A stretch of 64,000 bases of DNA from Paulownia fortunei (GCA_019321725.1 CM033124.1:13640001-13704000), one strand, 5' to 3'; shown: positions 34,421 through 47,699, counted from the stretch's first letter. Made by a program: numbers and translations. Notes: generated from the sequence alone by a model not told the origin.

Positions 34421-35983
34421 GGGAGCTCATTGGTGATACAGAAGTCATGAATGCTGTGATCTGAACTTTTACCTTCTCTTCCGGTGATAATTTCCAGTGC
34501 CTAAATTCTTTATGATTTAGTTTGAGGAAATTTTGTGGGAGGCTTGGTTGACTGGGTTGTATTCTGAAGGTGATACTGACCATTAGAACTATACTTGACG
34601 AATTCTTACTTTTACCAAAAACGACCAGTAGGGTTTGCGTGCAATGTGTTAAGCCAGTTTATCATGTTGCTAGTGATTGATTGTAGTAATTTTCGTGCAA
34701 TTAATTGACAAGTTTTCGTACATTTTGATCTCAAAAACTTGCTTGCTTTTAACATCATGGACATACAAGTATCTATTGTTTGATTTTTAATTCACAAAAA
34801 AATAAAGAAAAAATCTTTAATAGCGCTACTTTGTAAATTATCTTGAGTCAGAGAAACAGTGTACACTCCATCCTTCTAAATTGAATATTTTTATTTATTT
34901 ATTGATATGTGCATAAATAAGGTTCTATCTCTTAAAATAATATATTTATACCCGTGAGTTGAGAGCTTTTAGAACAATAAAAATTAAAATACACAATTTT
35001 TGTATTTTTTAAATTATCATCTGAATTGTCGTATCTCGTCAAGTGGCCATAATATAAGGATGCAGTATTTAATATTAGTACTCTATAAAAATTTTAAATT
35101 AATATAAAATTATCAAAATTTTGTTTTCTTAATAAATTAAAAATAATTTTATTATTATTTTTCAAAAAAATTAAGTCTTGCTCCCCAATTTCTTTTTTTT
35201 TGCCCCATTCCTACTTATTTAGAGTTTACACAACCGGGAAATGCCTGGGAACATGAATTTTCAATTAGACAGTGTTCGTCACTATTTCTCTCAATTTATT
35301 TGAAATCCATATCAATACAAAAATAGACATTAAAGCGCATACAAGATTTAGATCAAACTTTCATTTTAGCTGAATAAAGCACATAAAAAATGATAAAAAA
35401 ATACAAGAAATTAAATAAATAAAATAATTATTTAATTAATGGCTTTTCACACACAATACCGGTAACTAACCCCAACAAGTAATCTCTTTCCAAGAAATGT
35501 TCCTCCAAATGTGGAAATAATAATGAATTTGTGTTTAAATTCAAATTTATTTCGAATCTATTTCTTATAAACGAGTTTGGGATGAATTTTGATTTTTTAT
35601 TTTTAAAATTTAAAACTAATAATAAATTAAATTTAAATTCGAATTTATTTTTAACTCACTTATAAATGAGTTTAACATGGATTTTAATTTTTTATTTTTA
35701 AATTTATTTAATTTTTTATTTATGTTTTAATTTTAATATATATATATATATATTTTAAATAATAAAATAAAATCTAACCTGAACTAATCAAAACGCGGGC
35801 CTAGAATCCTTAAAAAACTCATCAAAGCCACCACAACACCAACTCCACCTCCGTTTCCTCCTCTCCGTACTCTCCTCCCTCTTCAAACCCTCTTTCTCCC
35901 TCCCCAAACTGCCCTTCCTTAAACCTTTTAATTCCCCCCGCACCTCTACTATCAAGCCCTCTATTCTCTTCACCCCTCCAAAA
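34421..35983. other. Intergenic region and MSRA promoter
   Basis: AT-rich with no gene. A TA run at about 35739-35755, then a C/T-rich leader at about 35830-35980 just before the MSRA start codon, resembles a plant core promoter and 5' UTR. Confidence 0.5.
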
Positions 35984-38248
35984 ATGAGCTGGCTGAACAA
36001 GCTGGGATTCGGTACGCGCTCCCCCACCGACTCCCCCGTGGACTCCTCTTCTTCTTTCATTTCTCAGGGGCCCGACGACGATATACCGGCTCCGGGTCAG
36101 CAGTTCGCTCAAATCGGGGCGGGTTGTTTCTGGGGCGTCGAATTGGCCTATCAGCGAGTCCCGGGTGTCACGAAGACGGAGGTTGGGTACACTCAGGGGT
36201 ATCTGCATAATCCCACGTACGAGGATGTGTGCTCGGGTACTACCAATCATTCCGAAGTGGTTCGGGTTCAGTATGACCCAAAAGAGTGCAGCTTTGAAAC
36301 TTTGCTCGGTGTTTTCTGGGCCAGGCATGACTCGACAACTCCCAATCGTCAGGTGAATATTTCATTCCTTTTGTTGTTTGTGTGTTTTGTGTTTAATGTT
36401 AATTTTTATTGCTTTTTTTATTTTTTATAATTGTAATCGGGTTAATTAAGTTTTGGATTAGTTAATTTAATTGCTTCATATTGGTTTTTGATACGTTTGG
36501 TAGTGAAAGCTGTACAGCAATGTAGAATGGAAATAATCAAATTTTGATTGAAGGGTTGGTTATAGTACTATTCTACAAAAACTACGAGTTTTGATTTATA
36601 ATAATAATATTGATGTTGGTTTTCATTTTTATTTTTATTTTTATTTTTTAATTTTGTTTTCCTCTCTTTAGATGTATTTGATGGTTTTTATCAACTTTGC
36701 TGTACACTCAACTGGTGCACCTGGAAATTATCGAGTGTTGATTTCTGAAATAAACACTAAAAATCTTCTGGTGAAAGATATTGCGAAAATCAGAATTGAA
36801 TTGTCATAAGTTGTCTTAACATGTTATCGGGCAATTTGTAGGGAACATTTTCAATTTAAATAATCCCTATGATGGGGTTACTTATGAGTTAAGTCCTAAA
36901 TAATATGCAAAAAATGAATAATTTTTTCATTAAAAAGTTCTATCAAGATACTTCATTTTCCTTTTGAGTTTCACCCTCTCATTGGTGATCGTACATAGCA
37001 TCTGTTGACTTCAACCACCGGTGATTGTAGTTGTTGTTACATCACCACCGGGAAGTAAGGTGATTGTCAAACGTTTCTTATAGATTCAATTCTTGCTGCA
37101 TCTCTGTTTCCTCATTGGCATGTCATCGCCTTAACTCAATTCTGATTACAGTGTGACATTTTCAGCCTTGGAGCAGTCCTTAAATATGTTAAAGGAATTT
37201 TTTTTAATCTTTTTGCTTGTGTACATGTTACTTTAAAACGTATTGGGTAGATAGAGATCACGCCTTTTCTGGGTCATGGTTGAGAGAGGTTGGAGTTCTA
37301 TTCGTTCATATATTTGGTCAATTCATCATGAACTCTATGCCCAAAGGCCAAATTGCATGCGCCCTAACATAGCTTCAGGTTAGTTATATGGCTATTTGGT
37401 TCTCATTGTAAACAATTATGTTCAGTGGAATCCAAAGTTGCTTTGAAGTTCTCAAGTTCTTGTAATAAAGTCTCATCATTATGTGGATATATGTGATAGT
37501 GCAATCATGTTTTTTGGCTGAAAACAAGAACCAGTTGCACAAAGTTTTTACAAAGCAGCTATTCTCTTAACCATTTTTGCAGGTGTGTCCTTACATTAGC
37601 AAATGTGGACTTGTTAGGCACTAAGCTGTTGCCTTGTTTGATGGTTTAATTACCGCTGCTTTTCTTTTTATAATCATTTGCATATATATGTCTCCCTACT
37701 TGTCCAGACTACTTCATTATAATCTTGTTCATAAGTTGAAGCTAGCTTTAAGCCAGTTAATAACTTGTACGTAGAATAATAAATTGTATTACTGTTGTAA
37801 CAGCCGTCTTCTTCACTGCTGCCGCAATTGCTACTCATATCAGTGCCATAGTTTTAAATTGTGTTTACAATAGTGCTAGTTATGGCGTGAGTCAAAACTC
37901 TCTTGTGGAATGATGAAAATTCATCTCAATTCTTTTGCAGTCTGATAATGCCTGTTTCAAATGGTGCATTCTAATGATGTTGGTTTGTTTATGTAGGGGA
38001 ATGATGTGGGAACTCAATACAGATCTGGAATTTACTTCTACACACCTGAGCAAGAGAAAGCAGCACTGGAGTCCAAGGACAGGCAACAAAAGCTTTTGAA
38101 CAGGAAGATTGTTACTGAGATACTGCCTGCCAAGAAATTTTACAGAGCTGAAGAATATCACCAGCAATACCTTGCAAAGGGTGGTCGTTTTGGATCGAAG
38201 CAATCAGCTGACAAAGGTTGCAATGATCCAATTCGGTGCTATGGCTAA
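35984..38248 (+). CDS. MSRA: Peptide methionine sulfoxide reductase A, cytosolic type, two exons, 206 aa
   Basis: MsrA reduces methionine-S-sulfoxide in oxidised proteins. Exons are 35984-36352 and 37997-38248, joined in phase 0 at NRQ/GNDVG. The catalytic GCFWG motif is at residues 47-51 with Cys48. Conserved [17 protein letters not shown] and [10 protein letters not shown] blocks follow, then GTQYRSGIY and AEEYHQQYL. The tail [10 protein letters not shown] supplies recycling Cys198 and Cys204. No transit peptide is apparent, and the 206-aa length with MSWLNKLG start fits the cytosolic Arabidopsis MSRA1-3 group, not the plastid MSRA4. The 1.64-kb intron holds no other gene. No damage seen. 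Confidence 0.95.
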
Positions 38249-40488
38249 GGCTCCTAATAGTAATTACAGGACTATATGAGTTCCAAATTTTCTATTGTAG
38301 ATTTTGGTTGTTAAAAGCTGATTTTCTGGTTTTTGAGTAAAACTTTTAGCACCCTTTTACCTTGCTGTTGCAGTGAAATCCAGTGTATATCTCAGTGATG
38401 GATCTTTCTGAGCATGTAATATATATTATACCTTATCTGAACTATTCCTTCTAGTACATGTTAGTCATCTAAAGTTGGAAGTATGTTGACAATTTATAAG
38501 TTGAACTATATTTGACTGCCATTGCCAAAAAATCCCATCTTCCTAGTAAGGACGATGTAATACTTCTCTGTCTGTCTTAAATTTATTTATCGTTTTTATA
38601 CTTTGATGGTTTAAAAATAATACTTTATTTCCTAAAATAATTTTATTTTTTCAAAATTATAATGATATGGCATCATTGATTTTGATTATTGGTAATAATA
38701 TAAAAGTACACTAATTTTATATTTTTTTAATCCATTTAAAATTTCATGTCGAGTCTTGGATACAAAATTTTGGAATAAAGAGAGAAAATATAATTCTAGT
38801 GCTTTTGTTACTTTTTTCTTATTATACAAATCTAATCTATTTTAGCTCTTTGGCCTCGTTTGTTTTGATGAGAGGGATAGGTAAGTGAAAGAGGAAAGAC
38901 TGAAATTATTTTATATAGATGAAATATATAATACTTTGTCTTTTAAGTTAATTTGATAAGAACCAAAGGGAAGTAAATCTTAAATGATCCACTTGTTTGA
39001 TAGTGAAAATATTTTGAAGAGAAGGGCTTGTTTGCTCCCATTTTCTAAAGCACTACTTGCATTCTGTACTGTACCAAAAATGAAAAATCACATTTGTTTG
39101 ACCTATTTTCAATAAAACTATTCATTTTATTTTTTATTTCCAACAAAAAATAACATTCCAAATCTATGACTCTAATTTTTAACTATATACGTAATTTTAA
39201 TTTATCTCAATCACTATTCTTATTAAGATCCACCACTACCAACTACATTTACTTAATACATTATTATTTTTAAATTATATCATTTTAATATGATCCACAA
39301 CTTACATATCATCATCATAAATTATCATGCTTGATTTCCAAATTAAATATTCAAAACAAACCTATAACTTCCAACTTCACAAATTGTTATATAAATAAGT
39401 CATACAAATGATGTCGCTCAAAAGATACAACCATACATAATTTTATTTTTATCACTTCTTTTTAAGGAAAATATCACTCAACCAAACAAAATCTCATTTC
39501 CAAACCTATATTTTGTCACATTTATAAGCATTCATCTAAACATAATTTTAGTTTTCACACAAAAACCAATACAATTCTAAACTATGAATAGAAATGGTGA
39601 AAATGAGAATTCTCGTTGGAAATAAAAAAAAAAAAACAAGCCCTTGATTTTATAAGTAAGCCTTTTTGCTTTTGAAATTTTTTTGTGCTAATTAATGATT
39701 AAATAAATTATTAAAGTAATTTTAGGTACTAATAATCAACTGATAAATTAACCTTGAACTTTTTTAGCAGTAGTTTAACTAATAAGTAAAAAGCAAAAAC
39801 AAGATTGTTGATGTTTTAGATTTTCTTTGTTGAATTAGCGGCAGTGGTGGTTGTCACTTTTTCTTTTCCCTCTTTACTAGGGATGACATCCTTTGAAGAA
39901 ATCCTTAGAAGAAAGAGAAATTCTCTTATCCTTAGAAGGAGAAATTCTTCTAAGAGAAGATAAAACTCATAAACAAATATAAATATAGATAATTTTTTTT
40001 ACTATTTAAAAATGAGAAAAGATATTTGTTTTATCCATTTGCATGAAAAATACCAGTTATTCTCATATTCCAAATCCATTTTTAAGATTATTAGTATTTC
40101 ACGACTTTTCAATACCTACCAATTGCATTTTCAAATCTACTATTTTTTTTTTTTTTGTAAAAAACACAGTAAAACAAACACATTTTCATTTTCAAATATA
40201 TCTACATACAAATATTACTAAAACATATTTTTATGTTTATATGAAAATATGAAATAAATTTGAAAATAGAGCCATAAGGGTAGTAAACCTGCTGCTGCTA
40301 CAGGAGAAGAGCACCGAGTAAAAGTCTCTTTCTTTCAACATGAACCAGTAAGGAAGACCACGGATGAACGCAAAATGAACATGTTTGTACTACCTACGGC
40401 AAAAACACAAGCTCCATAAAACAGGAACAGAAGTTAAAGTATGTTTATCAGTATATCCTCCCAGTGAAGTTGCAAGATTTCACCAAAA
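38249..40488. other. Intergenic region with a MITE-like element
   Basis: MSRA 3' UTR, then AT-rich sequence containing the 39028-39645 inverted-repeat element. The short frames at 40012-40252 have no family. Confidence 0.6.
39028..39645. mobile_element. MITE-like element with GGGCTTGTTTG ends, copy 1
   Basis: The left end GGGCTTGTTTGC and the right end AAACAAGCCC are inverted repeats about 0.62 kb apart, with non-coding AT-rich sequence between. A related structure lies at 45975-46617. Target-site duplications were not evident, so the superfamily is open. Confidence 0.45.
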
Positions 40489-42726
40489 CTACTGCTGCAG
40501 TCGATATTGGAATTGACAAATTCGATCCATCATCTGATGATTGTAATCACAAGTAAGCTCCTGCAACGGACGTATATTCTTGGCAGCAAAAAGCATTATG
40601 TGAGGCATTCTCTCGTCGTCATTATCATAAAGGATACGTTGGACAAGAAGGCTGGGTGAGCTGCTATAGCTGATAAATCTCCCCACATTTCCCAACTTGG
40701 ATGCATCAATAATAAATCCTGTCTCATTTTTATCTGATCGACTGTTGGGAGAACTTACTGCCGAGCTAGCATCATGATTTCTGGATTCTGAATTTAGACA
40801 GCTCGAGAATCTCCCTGGGTCGTGATCAACTCTTTGTTTAGCTCCCCTGATTGGTTGCACCTTTCCAATATATTCACATATGAAACTACCTGATGATATA
40901 TAACTTCGAGATCTCACACCCCACCCTCTTGATTCAGTCTTGTAAAGCTCCAATCTGTATCGTGGACCATGCTGGCTGACTTTATTCATACAAGAAGGGG
41001 GACATTTGCAAGATGAGCCACACTCATAAACAATAGCCTTTTGCCTGAGAAGGGCACTCTTTTCACTGAATGGAATTTCACCTCCATTCTTTAAGACACA
41101 AATACATTGCCCAGAATTCGAGCAGCCATTGGTGCAATTACAGCCACTATGCTGAATCTGCTTACACCATTCTGGATATATAGTACTAGTTATATAAGCG
41201 AACGTTTGGGGCTTCTCGCCATCTATTCCATTCATTGCACGTATTGGCATATTCTCCTTTCCTTGTGACACATCATCTACTACGCAACACTCCTCGCGTG
41301 TCGATTTTCTCGACTCTCCAGCATTTTGATGAGAAAGTTTTTGTTGGCCTGACATTCTATGTAATTCAAATTTGAACACCAATTTACCATTACTGTCTCT
41401 TTCTTGCCAAAACCTATTTACAACGTACAGCCCATCATATGTGTATGCAAAACCCCTGTTATCATTCATAACCGAAGTATTATATGCCTTAAGATTCTTA
41501 CTTTTTTGAATAACTCTAACTGGATTTCCTACTTCATTGCTATTCACCAAAGCAAGATTACCACGTCGAAGCTTTTGATCTGCTTTATTGCCCCATCCAG
41601 CGTGTCCACCTTGACCTGAGTATATCAACACATCGACGGTTTTAGCTTTGTTTTCATAACGACCAGAGTTCACGATGCTAGTAGCCAATTTCTTCCCGTC
41701 ACGCACCACGTAATCTATACCAGAAACATACTGGCAATGTAGACCAACAACAGCAAGTTCTACCCTGAAATGGAATTGATCACCGATTGCAATCCCGGGA
41801 ATATGTCCAAAATGCTTCACCGAATGGATCCATTTCCCTTTCTTCTTTAGGCGATCTGCCGCTTCCAGATCAAATCTTCGTGCACCTGTGCCTTCTCCTT
41901 TTCGCTCTACTTTATATTCACCCAAAAGTTCTTTATATAGCTCCCGGAACAGCTTCAGAGTTTTGTTCACTTTATTCTTATCCACCAGAGCCACATCATG
42001 TGGAACAGCACTCATATTTGCCACTTCAGATCCATTAAGATTATAATTAGGTTCGTCATTGCTGCCCACCACAGCATCATTACCTCCATCAACAGATTTG
42101 ACAAAAGCATGATGTTCACTCTGTTTAAGCCTAACGAAGGTTGTTGCCACTTTTTCTTGTTCTTCAGTCCAAGTCATTGATGGAGAAGCTACCTCATTTG
42201 AATGATGGGCATTTATTTTGTGTTCCATAACATCATTTCTGCTGCATGAAGCAAGTGAATTTACAGGCTCAGTGTTCATATTTCTGAATGTCTTAGTTGG
42301 TATATCTGCCACACAGTTTCCAGCATTTGAATGCTCAGCCGCCATCACATTAGTCCCTTTTTCATTGATTTGAGAGGCAAGAGCACCACAGCACTCTGGA
42401 AAATCCCTTGTGGCATACATTTTTGGGCGCTTCAAAGCATAAGGAAAATTGGAAAGGGGAAGAGAGCCACAGCGCTCTGGAAAATCCCATGCAGCACACA
42501 CCTCCAGCAACTTGGTAGTATGAGGGAAATTGTTGCTTGGAGGAGCACAACTGAATTTTGAAAAATTTTGCACAGCTCCCTCTTTTAGGTGCATAGTATC
42601 CGAAGGCAAATTGTAATCAGCATGGTCATGGTCACAGTGCAGCAAATTCTTTACATCCTTATTGAGATAAGAGGGAGAAGTGCTACTGTCAATGTCATAA
42701 TTTCCAAGTATTTGCTTTCCAGACAT
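40489..42726 (-). CDS. SUVH5/6-like SRA-SET protein with degenerate SET domain, 745 aa from first ATG
   Basis: SUVH proteins bind methylated DNA through an SRA domain and methylate H3K9. N-terminal region: two degenerate DFPxxCG motifs (WDFPERCG and RDFPECCG) that fit the SUVH5/6 group. SRA: about 41835-41345 (GIAIGDQFHFRVEL, then VDVLIYSGQGGHAGWGNKAD). Pre-SET cysteines: about 41190-40990. SET: about 40970-40560. The universal NHSCSPN motif is replaced by SYSSSPS (40671-40651), the ELTYDYN tyrosine is Cys (ELTCDYN), and the CxCxxC post-SET is absent. Methyltransferase activity is therefore unlikely, but the long frame is intact. The open frame extends to 42792 without an ATG before an upstream stop, so I use the first ATG at 42726. 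A 5' UTR intron or an upstream coding exon ending near 43558 is possible. Could be an SRA reader, as proposed for SUVH2/9, or a decaying paralogue. Confidence 0.88.
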   Translation of the reverse strand: MSGKQILGNYDIDSSTSPSYLNKDVKNLLHCDHDHADYNLPSDTMHLKEGAVQNFSKFSCAPPSNNFPHTTKLLEVCAAWDFPERCGSLPLSNFPYALKRPKMYATRDFPECCGALASQINEKGTNVMAAEHSNAGNCVADIPTKTFRNMNTEPVNSLASCSRNDVMEHKINAHHSNEVASPSMTWTEEQEKVATTFVRLKQSEHHAFVKSVDGGNDAVVGSNDEPNYNLNGSEVANMSAVPHDVALVDKNKVNKTLKLFRELYKELLGEYKVERKGEGTGARRFDLEAADRLKKKGKWIHSVKHFGHIPGIAIGDQFHFRVELAVVGLHCQYVSGIDYVVRDGKKLATSIVNSGRYENKAKTVDVLIYSGQGGHAGWGNKADQKLRRGNLALVNSNEVGNPVRVIQKSKNLKAYNTSVMNDNRGFAYTYDGLYVVNRFWQERDSNGKLVFKFELHRMSGQQKLSHQNAGESRKSTREECCVVDDVSQGKENMPIRAMNGIDGEKPQTFAYITSTIYPEWCKQIQHSGCNCTNGCSNSGQCICVLKNGGEIPFSEKSALLRQKAIVYECGSSCKCPPSCMNKVSQHGPRYRLELYKTESRGWGVRSRSYISSGSFICEYIGKVQPIRGAKQRVDHDPGRFSSCLNSESRNHDASSAVSSPNSRSDKNETGFIIDASKLGNVGRFISYSSSPSLLVQRILYDNDDERMPHIMLFAAKNIRPLQELTCDYNHQMMDRICQFQYRLQQ

Positions 42727-42792
42727 ATTTGTAGGATAATAAAAGGAAGAAGAATCAACCTTCCCAAGACCTGCAGTAAGATCATAATACAC

Positions 42793-45700
42793 ATCATCAG
42801 TGCTGACAGATCACTTGTTATCAGTCATAAACACATCCGACGCAAGAAATTAAAAATCGACAACAGAAAATTCCCAACCGAGTAATTATATGCATGTGAA
42901 GAACATTTGGCCATTTTTTTTTCTTTTTCTTTTCTCTTTAAGCATGTTAGGCTGATTAAAGAAACTATCAAATATTTACCAATAAACAGAAAAACCCCAT
43001 AACATGAGGAATATAAGAAATTCCATATTGATATAATTTAGTATCGGCTGATACACCTGCATCCAACACCCCGGACAGCCCATTGTATTATCCAGAAACC
43101 CCAAGTAAGGTACTATTTGTCAATATTCTTTGAAACAATTAAATTATCCCTGTAAAATCGTTGGTCCCTGCTTTATTTACTGCAACTGTGGAACACCTTT
43201 CTCTTTCAAACACCCTTTTCTTGTAAATCTGTGGCCCCCAAGAGAAGATTATGAGATCATTTTTTGTTGGGTTGGTCAAAGCCTAAACTTTTGAAGACAC
43301 AGTGAACAAGGAAAACATATGGGTTTTCTTAATCACTCCGCCAATACCATCACCCAAACTGCAAAGAACACCTTACAAGAATCATGCACAAACAAAACTA
43401 AAATGGCAAATCTCCTCAATCATTCAACATCATCAACTTTCAACATCTTATTTATCAGAATATCAAACTATACTTAAATAATTAAAACAATAACTAAAGA
43501 AACGTAAAGGGGCCAAGAATATACCAGAAAGCGAGTCAAGAATTGTAGTACACTTACTCGACAATTTCATCTAACAGTAGCAGGTGAGTTATGTTTCTTT
43601 AAGTGCAAACAGTGGCTTGAGAGAGGAGGAGGAAAACTGGAAATGGGGTTTAACTTCAAGAAAGAGCCAATGTTATGAATTGAGACAAACATGCAAGAAA
43701 ATGCAAAAATGTATGGCGGTTGCAGCAGCACAGCAGCTGAAGTAACTCTCCCAACAATTAAAGAGATGGAAGCAGCTAATAGTGCTCAATCCAATCACCA
43801 AAAAGTATAAATTAAAGATAAATAACATTTCAGCCCTCAAATTTATTCATTTTGTCACATTACTCTTAAAATAAATTTTAAAATAATTTTTTCTCTTAAA
43901 CTTAATTATTTTAATATTTTAATTTAAATATAAATTTAAACATTTTATTCCGTTAATTTATATTTATTATATTATTTTATTCCAAAATTAATTTTATATC
44001 TAATTTTAATCAAAATATTCTTCATTTGCTGCTAGAGCTGCCATCGTACACCTTTTTCATGTCATTTTTTGAAAAGTAAGAAAAAGTGCATCATAATACT
44101 AGTTATTATTATCAATAAAAAAGTTACAGTAAATATAGTAATATTTTTATTATATAAAATATTAATTATTAGTATCATTGATAAAAAAAAAACTATCATT
44201 ATTTATCTAAAAAATACCACTATCTATCATGTTTTTACTATTGACAAAAATAAAATATTATAATATATTTTTTTTATTTTTGTATGGAAAAATAGAAAAA
44301 AAATGTATAATAATGACTGACGAAAAGTATTTCAATAAAAAATTAATTTGAAAATAACAATGAAAACAAAGTGTGGAAGGGATAAAAATATTTAAAATTT
44401 ATTTTTATAGAATAAAAAATTAAAATAATTAAATTTGAAAGTATTATATATATATTTTTTGATAATGTATCAAAATGATGAAATTTAAAAAGGTTGAACT
44501 GCTATTTATCTATAAATAGATACTCTTCATACAGTAGTTTGTCGGTGGGGTGGAAAGTTGTGCAAATTTGCAGAATCCTTTAGGCGTAGGAGTTGGTCTA
44601 GCTGTCAGATTGCTTGTTTTGAGTTTCTGTAACTTTTTCTGTCAGCAAAAGTCTTGATCACAGAAATGGAAATTTGAAAAAAACAGGAGAAAAGAGAAGG
44701 AATCTTGTGCTTTTGCTGCTGCTAGAAAACCCATTGGCCTCATTCAATCTCCATTCTGTTTCTTGGATTTTGATATTGATGCGTTTGAAACTTGGAAGCC
44801 AACTTTACCTTGGTATGTGTGACAGGAATTCTACCTAAGACATGAATAATTGTTAGGGGAAGAGGAGAGGCTTTCTAATCAAAATATTTGATGCGAGTCT
44901 ATTAATTGATAAACTTTTTGAAATATTTATAAAATATTTTTATAAGATTTATGAAAGTGTTTGATAAAATTTATAAAATAAGACCGTAAAGATCCTATAA
45001 ACTGTTTAAAAAAAGTAAAAATAATTTTTAAAATTTTAATAATTCTAATTATAAAATTATTATTAATAATATTTTAAAAGGAATATAATTTTATTTTATT
45101 CAAATACTTCAATAATTTATTTTTAAAATAAAATCTGATATTTTATAAGTTTTAAAAATATAATTTTGAGCTTATAATTTATTTTTTATATAAGTTTAGT
45201 CAATGTAATGCACCTATTGAAGAAAGTACACCTGAAGTATCAGTCCACTGCTTTTGTTCTCTCTCTCTGTCTGAATCACTTGCACAAAACACCGATTTGA
45301 CCTGGCGTAAGAATTATGACGCTCAAATCAGTAGCAATTCTCTTAAAAAGGATGAAAAATAAATATATATATATATATATGTATTTTAAATATATGAAAA
45401 GTATAACATGTGATATGACATGCATTCTCTTGTTTATAGATACTCAATAAGGGTAAAAAAGAGATTTTAAATCTCAATTTATTATAATAGATTATTGTGT
45501 GCATATCCACGCTTTTAAATTTACCTTAAAAAGATTTCCTATCATTTGCTAACCGTAACCATTTCATTCTAATTTTTATCGTGAACCTGCTCGATGTGGA
45601 GATCGGTAAACTTTCCAATACTAAATACAAGTCGCTTAACAGGTCGTACTACTCTCCTGCCCCATGTGCTGAGCTAACCTGTTTACCCAACTTCAATACC

Positions 45701-45971
45701 ATATATGATAATTTTCTGTCATTCCAACCTAACTTACTTCCAATTAACTCATTCTCCCTGTCCCGAGCTATGCCAACTCTTGATCTAAATCACACTAACT
45801 TTTTACTTATAATACGAACGGTATAGGTCCATTTCGATTTACCACATTGTCACAAACCTCCTTAACAAATACATCTTAAAAGGCATAAAAGATATATAGG
45901 GAGAGTGAATATGCATAATTTGATAAAACCTCCAAATTCACGTCTCAAACATTTAAGTAAGATCAAGACAA
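42793..45971. other. Intergenic region, including probable 5' UTR of the SUVH-like gene
   Basis: A donor-like CGAGTAAGTG on the minus strand at about 43557 could end a 5' UTR exon. A less AT-rich patch at about 44530-44830 has no reading frame I recognise; it may be a promoter or non-coding exon. A TA microsatellite lies at about 45364-45380. Confidence 0.4.
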
Positions 45972-45974
45972 CGG

Positions 45975-46617
45975 GCTTGTTTGCTTTCATTCACAATGAG
46001 GAATTTTTAATTTTCACTATTTTAAAAAATCAAATCATGATTGTTTGATTGAATTTAATAGGAAATGGTCATTTTATTTTCTTAATTTTTCAAAACACTT
46101 TTCAATTCTACATTTCAAAATTTCTACCATATCTTATACAATGGACCCACCGCACAATTTATATTTAATTATTATATTATTATTTTTAAAATTATATTAT
46201 TTTAATGAAATCCATCATTTTCAAATCTTTTAAATAAATTATCATATCCAAACTAAATATTCTAAATCTATACCACTATTATTAATTTATTTAATTATTA
46301 TATTATTATTTTTAAACAGTATATTCTAATGAAACCTACTAAAATAATTAATAATGATATTTAAATTCAATATTTAAAGTAGACCCATCTATATTACTAC
46401 GACCAAACATAATTTTATTTTTATGATGTTTTTTTTTTAATAAAAAAACACGAAAAACACATTCAACTAAACAAATTCTTATTTTCAAGGTTATAAATTT
46501 CTATCACTTCAATTATCTAAATAATTTTTAATTTTTTCAAATGAAAAACAATACAACCTCAAAACTCCATTTAAAATATTGAAAATGGCAATTCTCTATT
46601 AAAAAAAAAAAAAAAAC
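45975..46617. mobile_element. MITE-like element with GGGCTTGTTTG ends, copy 2
   Basis: The left end GGGCTTGTTTGCTTTCATT matches copy 1 for its first 12 bases. The right end after a poly-A run, AAACAGACCC, is a diverged form of AAACAAGCCC. The interior is non-coding. No clear target-site duplication. Confidence 0.4.
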
Positions 46618-47538
46618 AGACCCAAAGGCTTTGGTTTTGGTTTTTTAAAATATTTTTACTTTTTCAGCCTTTGGGCTTTGTTTTTTTTAATATTTTTATT
46701 TTAAAAAATATTATTAAAATATTTTTTCTCCAGAGTACGTCTTCTCTTTTCTAAAAATATATTTAAAGCATCCTAATCATAATTGCACATATATATATTT
46801 TAATTATTATATATATATACATATTTGAAGCATAATCAAGAAAAAATATCTATATTTACATGTTTCAGTCATTATATAACTATAATAATTTAATTTAAAT
46901 TTTTTTATTTATATAAAAATAATATATAATAATATAAAATAATAATATAATACCACTTATCATATAAATCCTACCAAAGATGATATCTACGAAAAAAAAA
47001 TATCTTCCCAAAAAATAAAATCAAATATATATTTTTTTTAAAATACACCAAATCAATCAGTTCCAAAATAAAGGCAAACATACTAAACATTCCTCAATTA
47101 TTTTTTCAAAATATTTTTTCCAATTCTAAACAAAACCAAACTCCCCCAAACAAAACCAAACATGACCTTTCTTTAGCTATACACCTGGATGACAAATCCA
47201 AATCTGAATAGTAAAACAATGAACTTGCAACTTTTTTACACTAATTTTTTGGATACACTTTCTTAATATCAGATTTATTATCAAAATATTGAGTTAAATG
47301 CAAACTGACCCCTGTGAAATAGGAGAATGATAAAAAAAACCCCAATACACAAAAAGACCAAAAAAGCCCTCCTATACTTTTTGCAAAGAGACATATTACA
47401 TTTGGTATGATTGATCGGCCCCGCGAGTGATTATGGTATATTAACCCCAATTTAGTAAAACCATTGAATCTTAATTGATAGAGATTAATATTACAATATT
47501 TATATATAAACATCTATCTTTCTTTATAAATAAACAAA

Positions 47539-47570
47539 ATGTATGTATGTATGTATGTATGTATGTATAT
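47539..47570. repeat. (ATGT)n microsatellite
   Basis: Seven consecutive TATG units followed by TATACACACACA, inside the 47291-47995 element. Confidence 0.95.
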
Positions 47571-47699
47571 ACACACACATACGTAATTATATCTATATAT
47601 TTGACGGTGAGTGCTGTATGCATTGGGGTTGGTGTGGCATGGAAGGGGTTGGGTTTGCCGGGGCTAGGGTGAGTGGTGGATTGGGAAGGGAAGACTAAG

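Noticed and set aside
44530..44830. Less AT-rich patch that might be a non-coding RNA or 5' exon
   Set aside because: No frame, no structure and no splice context that I could support.
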